DNA of 64,000 bases from NCBI RefSeq assembly GCF_001540865.1, contig NC_033631.1, forward strand, positions 11,866,808-11,930,807. Direction: 5' to 3'. A model generated the notes under the pieces. It was not told the DNA's origin and made no database searches. It worked only from the letters and a program-made list of their open reading frames with translations. The DNA comes from Ananas comosus. Lineage: Eukaryota; Streptophyta; Magnoliopsida; Poales; Bromeliaceae. The translations under genes and the position numbers were made by a program. Each line of letters starts with the position of its first letter. The first letter of the stretch is position 1. Below, one piece after another: positions 58,259-64,000 of this stretch.

Positions 58259-58395
58259 AGAGATAGATAGCACGCTACCCCGTTTATTTTATTTAGAAAT
58301 AAATTTAGCTGAATATGTGAATCAACTAGGATTCGAACTTGGATCTCGGATACCAACCATCAAGTTCTTTGTCACTTGCTCTAGGGACGATCGGT
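58225..58395 (-). mobile_element. tRNA-derived SINE with 14-bp duplication
   Basis: A long T run (58221-58257), GAGAGATAGATAGCACGCTA, AAATAAATTTAGCTG, ATCAACTAGGATTCGAACTT (reverse of the B box) and AGGGACGATCGG. The flanks AAGACCGAAAGGTT (58211-58224) and AAGACCCAAAGGTT (58396-58409) differ at one position. Confidence 0.87.
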
Positions 58396-58611
58396 AAGAC
58401 CCAAAGGTTGAAATATCAAAATTCTAGAGAAATTCCGTGAATTCAAAGGGAGGGTTCGAAGAGCAGTTTAGTCAATAAATCCGGACGTACGCGGCAATTC
58501 AAATTATTCAGCCAACCAACTTAGAAACAATTTATTATCTTTCATCTTTTTTAACTTCTAGATGAATACAGTGCCTTGTCAATCCTCCTGCATGTGACTG
58601 TGATGCAGGGA

Positions 58612-59141
58612 TTTTTTTTTTTTTTTTTGGGAAAACTTCAAAAAAACTCTATTGTGGTTTCACTTTTTCTCACTTTAATACCCTGTGGTTTAAAGTGTAC
58701 CAAGTTAGTTTTCTGTGGTCGCACTTTCTCACTTTAGTACTCTGTGGTTTAATATTTTATTCGGAAAAAAAAAATCATATGGTACTAACTTGATACAAAA
58801 ATAAAACAACATAGTACTAATTTGATATAAAAATAAAACCACAGAGTACTAACTTGATACACTTGAAATCACATGGTACTAAAGTAAGAAAGTGCGAAAC
58901 CACAAGGTACTAATTTGATACACTTTAAACCACATGGTACTAAAATAAAAAAGTGCGAAACCACAATGGGGTTTTTTGAAGTTTTTCTTTTTTTTTTTAG
59001 AGTGATAGGTAGCACGCTACCCGTTTCGTTTATTTTATTTAGAAATAAACTTAGCAAGAAATGTGAATCAACTAGGATTCGAACTTGGATCTCAGGTACC
59101 AACCATCAAGCCTTTTGCCACTTGCTTTAGAGACTGTCGGT
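58612..59141 (-). mobile_element. tRNA-derived SINE split by a MITE in its poly(A) end
   Basis: SINE body at 58999-59141 (GTGATAGGTAGCACGCTACC, AATCAACTAGGATTCGAACT, GCTTTAGAGACTGTCGG), minus orientation. Its T run is divided into 58612-58628 and 58988-58998 by an inserted MITE. The outer flanks TGATGCAGGGA (58601-58611) and TGATGTAGGGA (59142-59152) are the SINE's duplication, with one difference. This shows the MITE arrived after the SINE. Confidence 0.8.
58629..58987. mobile_element. Palindromic MITE, second copy, nested in the SINE tail
   Basis: Starts GGGAAAACTTCAAAAAAAC and ends GGGGTTTTTTGAAGTTTTTC. The inside has TAATACCCTGTGGTTTAAAG on the left and CCACAGAGTACTAACTTG and related units on the right, the same repeat alphabet as the element at 1484-1919. 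The site duplication cannot be measured because it lies within a T run. No coding capacity. Confidence 0.75.
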
Positions 59142-59152
59142 TGATGTAGGGA

Positions 59153-60995
59153 CTCTCACTTCCTGTAATTAGAATTTCAAGAGAATATGCCTGAAATATA
59201 TTCTACTTGCAACGTAAGCAAAGCCAATTAAGAGGATGATTGGGCGGTGTGGTTTGGAAATTTTTTATTTTTTATTTTTTAAAAAAAATCTCTCTTCTAC
59301 ATATTCTAGAAGATTTTGGCCTGCGTAATCACGAATAAAAAAAAAAAAAAGAGGGTTAATTGCATCACGGGATTCCTACTTTACTTTATTCGGCTTTTAA
59401 TTTGGTCTCAATCATTTATTTGGTTTAGTCAGATTTCAAATCTTTATTATTTATGTATTTTAATTAAGTTTCTATCATCGCTGTTAACTCTAAAACGAGC
59501 CACCATGCCAGTACCAAAACTTTTGCGGCATGGTAGTTTCTAACGTGTGTAACATTTGTAATAATGGAATTTTAATTAAAGGTAAAAATTGGAGATCAAT
59601 ATTGCAATTAATCTTAATAAAAAAATTAACCCTAATAAAAAATAAAAATTTCAGCGCGGGCCGGGCACAGTGGACGCCCGCTGCGCGCAGGTCCGACCAG
59701 CGGCGTACAGAGCGGAGCTATGTGGTGGCTGAGGGGGGCCATGCCCCGCCGCCCACCCCAACTTTTCATAATTTACATAAGTCCTTTACATATAAAAAAT
59801 TTATATAATATATTTTTATTTAATTTTAAAAGTTTGTTGAGTTTATTTTAAAAAAGTTCTTGGCGCTAATATGGTGCTCTTTTAATTCTGAGTTTATTTT
59901 TATTTTTTTATTTAGTATTTTCATAACTTCTAATTATTTTAAATAATTTTTTTATTTAATTAAATTAAAGATTATATTAAAGTTAATAGCTCTGTCAACT
60001 AATAGTCATCAATTGTCATAATTATATTTAGTAAAAATTAAGAAATTAAATTATTCACTGAATTACTATTTGATTTAGTAAATTTCAAAATTATTTGAGT
60101 GAAATAATATAAATAAAATAATTAAAATTTAAGTAAGTATAAATAAAAAAGGGTAATACTTTTTTACACTAATCATCTAGTTAATATATTTTTCTCTCAA
60201 AAATTTGACTAGGTAAATTTTGTCTATTTATTTGATTTGCATATATTTTGACCCCTCTCATAATCGAGTGCTAGCTTCGTTCGTGAGTGGACCCTTTTTT
60301 TTTTCTTTTCTTTTATTGGTGCGCAAAGCAAAAATAAAAAAATTACAACATATGCAATTCTTTTTAATTCACTAAAAAAAAGACACGTGAGGGGGCCGTT
60401 TCAACCTTTGTCTCCATCACTTTCTTCGGCGAGGAAAAAAAAAACACTAGAAAAAAAAGGGAGAGAGAAAAATTAGTTTATTAAAAATTTAGATTGAATT
60501 TGCAAAAAAGACTGCTCAGCTTTACAAACGCTCAAAACTTGTGGATTTTGTATGCAAATTGGCCTTTTACCGGTAGGCTATAAAACCTACCTCTAAGGAC
60601 CTTTTGAAAATGTTAAAGTTTGGGAGGATCAATTATCGTAAACTTTTTTTAGATACCGCTCATTCAAAAACCGCGGGATCGCCGACCCCTGCTTTTAATT
60701 TAATTTCTATATATAAAGTTTTTCTTCGTCCCACTTCCCCCGCGTTCAAACACCTTCGCTCGTACGTCATAAAATTAACAAAAAAACCACTCTACACTAA
60801 TCACAAAAAAGTCTCCGAAAATTCGCCACCCGTTTTTCCTCTCGTGCCCATTATTACCTCAATTTCTATTAAATATTACCTCGTCTTTCGCCCCCTCCTC
60901 CTCCTCCTCCTCCTCCGCATACTAAAACCCTAGAAGGGTTCCTCTCCTTCCTCTCTCCTCGTTCGTCGTTGGATTCCTCGGGAACTTAGATCAAG
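59153..60995. other. Intergenic DNA upstream of the phosphofructokinase gene
   Basis: A/T-rich except for a GC-rich island at about 59653-59762 (CGCGGGCCGGGCACAGTGG … GGGGGGCCATGCCCCGCC) that looks like a transposon end or retroelement fragment; I cannot assign it. A (TCC)n run at about 60892-60917 and AAAACCCTAG at 60923-60932 lie in the probable leader of the downstream gene. Confidence 0.45.
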
Positions 60996-61172
60996 ATGGG
61001 GATTGAGGACGAATCGCTTTATAAGATCGTTAGAGGAGACTTTGGGTACGTCCTGGAAGACGTTCCCCACCTCGCCGATTACCTCTCCGATCTCCCTGTG
61101 AGTTTGATGCTGTGTTTGTTCGATTTTGGATTTGTTTCTTCTCTTTGCTGGTGATTTTTGTGATTTTTTTTG

Positions 61173-61207
<35 letters not shown>

Positions 61208-63803
61208 CTCAGTTGATAGTTTAATTGCTGTGCAACACCGGATATTTTTTGTAAGTTATGTGGTATAGAGTTGGTAATTGGGAAGGGGGGGGGGAACTGG
61301 AATGCTAAGTTAAGATGATGCACAAAATAGAAAAAAAATGAGGAGCGAAGAGAGGAGAAATCGCTGGGGCGTAACATCAAATTGATGATATTGATCTGTG
61401 CATGAATATGCTATAATGCTGTGTTGTCGTGATTAAATATGTATCTTTTGGAGATCAATTGCTTCGGATAATTCTTTGTACTTTTTCTATATAGTGAACC
61501 ATTCTTCTCAAAGCAATTCTAATTTTATAGCTGATCTCAAGTATTGCTACTTGAATAATCAACATGAGGAAAGCTCTTCTTTATTTTCTGTCACCATTTG
61601 TGAAGTCAATTGTCGCAGTTTCGCTTAGCAACATAAATGTTTGTTTAGTAACTATTTAAGTTCATTTCTTCATAGTTGTACTTGAAATGGTTTGGTGATC
61701 TTTCTTTGCAGACTTATCGGAATCCGCTCGAAGATAATGCATCTTATGCAGCGGTCAGGTGCGCTTGCTGCTTCTATCTGTGATCTCAAATTTTGTTTAT
61801 CTATGTTAAGTCAGCACGTAATGATGTTTGTTTTGCAGCATGATTTAAGTGTTAAATGCTGAATGACTAATAATTTTCTTCTGACCAGGCAATACCATAT
61901 TAACGAAGACGACACAATCACCAAGAAGGTTACTTTTCTCTTTATTATGGCGTTTCTCCAACTAGCGATACCTTTTATTTTACAAGTGTCCTTATTGCTG
62001 TATCTTTATTTCACAACTGTTTTTCTGGACAGATTGTTGTTCAGAAGAACAGCCCACGGGGGCCGCACTTCAGGCGTGCTGGCCCCGGAAAGAGGGTAAG
62101 TTGCTTTGAAACATGTTCCCGCAACTGCTGTATCTCCGTGCCTAACCTAGACTAATGCAAAGCGTTGCATATTATTCAGGTGTATTTTCAATCAGATGAG
62201 GTGCGTGCTTGCATCGTAACTTGTGGAGGGCTTTGCCCAGGGCTCAACACGCTAATTCGGGAATTAGTTTGTGGTTTGTCCCACATGTACGGTGTTGATC
62301 AAGTACTTGGAATAGAGGTGAGGGATCTATGACTTTTGGTTTCGAACTTTTTATTTACTGGGTTTCAAATTTAACTTTCTGTGCATTGGTTCACTGCAAG
62401 TGTATAAGTATGTGCTCTCTTTACTTGATCATAAGGACAAGCATGCTGCTGTTTGTCGTCTTGACCATGTGACTTTAATGTCTTTGCATTATGATTTACA
62501 GAGTTCAATTGAGATACTCTGATTTTACCTTTTTTATTTTGTTTGCAATCTGGTTTTGTACCTTTGAATCCGGCAACAAATTAACTGGCACGGGAGAAAG
62601 CATACCAAAATTTTGAAGCGAGACAAGAAAAACAGCTCTCTTTTTTTTTTATTATTAGATCACAACATTTGGTGTTTCCGTAGAAAATACATTTTATGAC
62701 TCAACTGGCAGACAGATTATGGAGTTCGCTGCATGTGTTTACATTTCATATTGGTCATTGCTTTGACTTTTCTGATCTGTTGTGTATATAGGGTGGATAC
62801 AGGGGATTCTATGCTCGAAATACTATAACCTTGACACCGAAGAGTGTAAATGACATTCACAAGCGTGGTGGCACCATTCTTGGCACATCGAGGGGTGATC
62901 ATGACCCTATAAAATTAGTAGACAGTATTCAGGATCGTGGGATTAATCAGGTAAGAAGGCACCAAAAACCAAAAAAAAAAAAACCATAATATCTGATTTT
63001 GTCACTTGCATATCATGGCTGGCTCTAGCATTCAAAAAATACCTGAGCGTGTGTATGTGTTCTCACTCCAGGTCTACATAATAGGAGGAAATGGAACTCA
63101 AAAAGGTGCCTCTGTCATCTTTCAGGTAATTACAGTTGGGAGATGAAAAGTGCTATGCTCTAAGATCGCAGATTGACATGCATAATCATAGCCCAAGATA
63201 TGTCTAAATGAATTTCATTAAAGTTCAAGGACCATGAGATTCGTCCTATGTGGCCTTCTGCTTCTATTGTGATCCCTAATAGATAACAATTAATTTAACC
63301 TCTCTTTAGAAGGATCGCAAAATGATATGATTAGCTTCTAGCTGCTGATACATAAACTGAACCAGGAGATTCTCAACTATAGATTCCTTCTGCTTGCTTT
63401 TGTAGTTCTGTTGATCTCTCGAAAAGCTAGTAAGTTATCTGCTCAAGTTTTGTATAAAGTAACTAACTTGGGCACTTGCACCTGAAGGAAATTCGAAGAC
63501 GTGGTCTCAAAGTTGCTGTTTGTGGAATTCCCAAGTCGATAGATAATGATGTTGCGGTACTTCCTCCTATTCAGTTCTTCTATTCCTATTTCGATAAGTC
63601 ATGTGTCTGAAATAGTTTAACTTATGTTCAAATTTCTGGTTTTTTTTCTTCTTCTTTTTTGTCATTGGTTCAGGTAATTGACAAGTCCTTTGGTTTTGAT
63701 ACTGCTGTGGAGGAGGCCCAGCGCGCCATTAATGCAGCACATGTGGAAGCAGAGAGTGTCGAGAATGGCATAGGCGTCGTGAAGCTCATGGGTCGCTTTA
63801 GTG
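60996..63803 (+). CDS. ATP-dependent 6-phosphofructokinase, 5' part (9 exons in window)
   Basis: Exons 60996-61097, 61712-61758, 61889-61928, 62033-62095, 62180-62317, 62792-62950, 63072-63125, 63488-63556 and 63674-63803 encode the first 267 residues; the gene continues past the window. It phosphorylates fructose 6-phosphate in glycolysis; the N-terminus without an obvious transit peptide suggests a cytosolic plant PFK (PFK3/6/7 type). Motifs: [31 protein letters not shown] (99-113), [18 protein letters not shown] (161-169), [10 protein letters not shown] (187-196), [10 protein letters not shown] (214-223), and [20 protein letters not shown]. Three key positions differ from the plant forms I recall: Asn190 for the Asp of GGDGT, Ser218 for the Thr of PKTIDND, and Asp166 for Gly in SRGGHD. 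The reading frame is otherwise intact. Confidence 0.9.
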
Positions 63804-64000
63804 GTTAGTTTTCCAAATTTTTTTGGGTTGAGATACCTCAAGTTGAGAAACAAATTGTACTTTAGTCTCTGACATTTGAACCCGGTTTAAGCCTTCATGC
63901 AGTTTTTCTTTACAGAAATAAATGTTCTAGTATTGTTAGTTTATTCATCCTTTGATTTTTCTATCATGTTCTTGAATTCAACTAATAACTGCTGTTAGCG
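63804..64000. other. Start of an incomplete phosphofructokinase intron
   Basis: Begins GTTAGT directly after the phase-1 G of the MGRFSG codon and stays intronic to the window edge; the expected following block (FIAMYATLA-type) is not found here. Confidence 0.7.

Noticed and set aside
60604..60933. Plus frame upstream of the phosphofructokinase
   Set aside because: It ends in the (TCC)n leader repeat, shows no domain, and is followed by the true ATG at 60996.
61030..61380. Minus frame with a Lys run
   Set aside because: Created by the poly(T) tract in the first phosphofructokinase intron.

Overview
The window is nuclear DNA of a flowering plant. The genes carry many short spliceosomal introns, A/T-rich introns and intergenic DNA, SINE and MITE repeats and long microsatellites. 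All recognisable products are plant families. Two very GC-rich exons (the DUF1005 gene) hint at a monocot, but the species cannot be fixed from the sequence alone.

I rebuilt gene models by hand from reading frame, splice dinucleotides and remembered family sequences. Left to right they are: a small unrecognised nuclear-type protein (-, 3356-4645); a type-II pectinesterase resembling Arabidopsis PME53 (+, 7219-9987); a two-membrane-segment protein whose frame is interrupted by one TAG (+, 10751-13305); a DUF1005 protein (-, 14005-15607); the MAP kinase kinase MKK6 (+, 21734-25444); a chloroplast-type YbeY endoribonuclease fused to a HAD/Cof hydrolase (-, 26321-31413); a PTPMT1-type phosphatase (-, 32688-35447); an OEP7-like single-pass envelope protein (-, 42939-43202); a WDR48/LRS1-type WD40 protein (-, 44135-50695); the type-B histone acetyltransferase HAT1/HAG2 (+, 52230-57095); and the 5' part of an ATP-dependent phosphofructokinase (+, 60996 to beyond the window end).

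These are mostly dispersed housekeeping, signalling and cell-wall genes, not a cluster serving one pathway. The one clear shared arrangement is WDR48 and HAT1, transcribed head to head from a region of about 0.5 kb with telo-box-like motifs at both leaders. MKK6 and the two-TM gene both have AACGG cores upstream, as in mitotic genes; this is only suggestive.

Intergenic regions are dominated by short non-autonomous elements. One tRNA-derived SINE family (boxes A and B, poly(A) end) occurs at least six times, five with visible target-site duplications. A palindromic MITE family with about 9-bp duplications is nested inside that SINE at two separate loci. A 543-bp Mutator-like foldback element and an inverted-oriented pair of a third MITE-like repeat are also present.

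I found no convincing new multi-gene system. The most interesting gene-level oddities are the in-frame TAG at 12295 that could be an 87-nt intron, two GC-AG introns, a phosphofructokinase with Asn in place of the catalytic Asp of GGDGT, and a predicted transit peptide encoded partly by microsatellites next to an ambiguous base.
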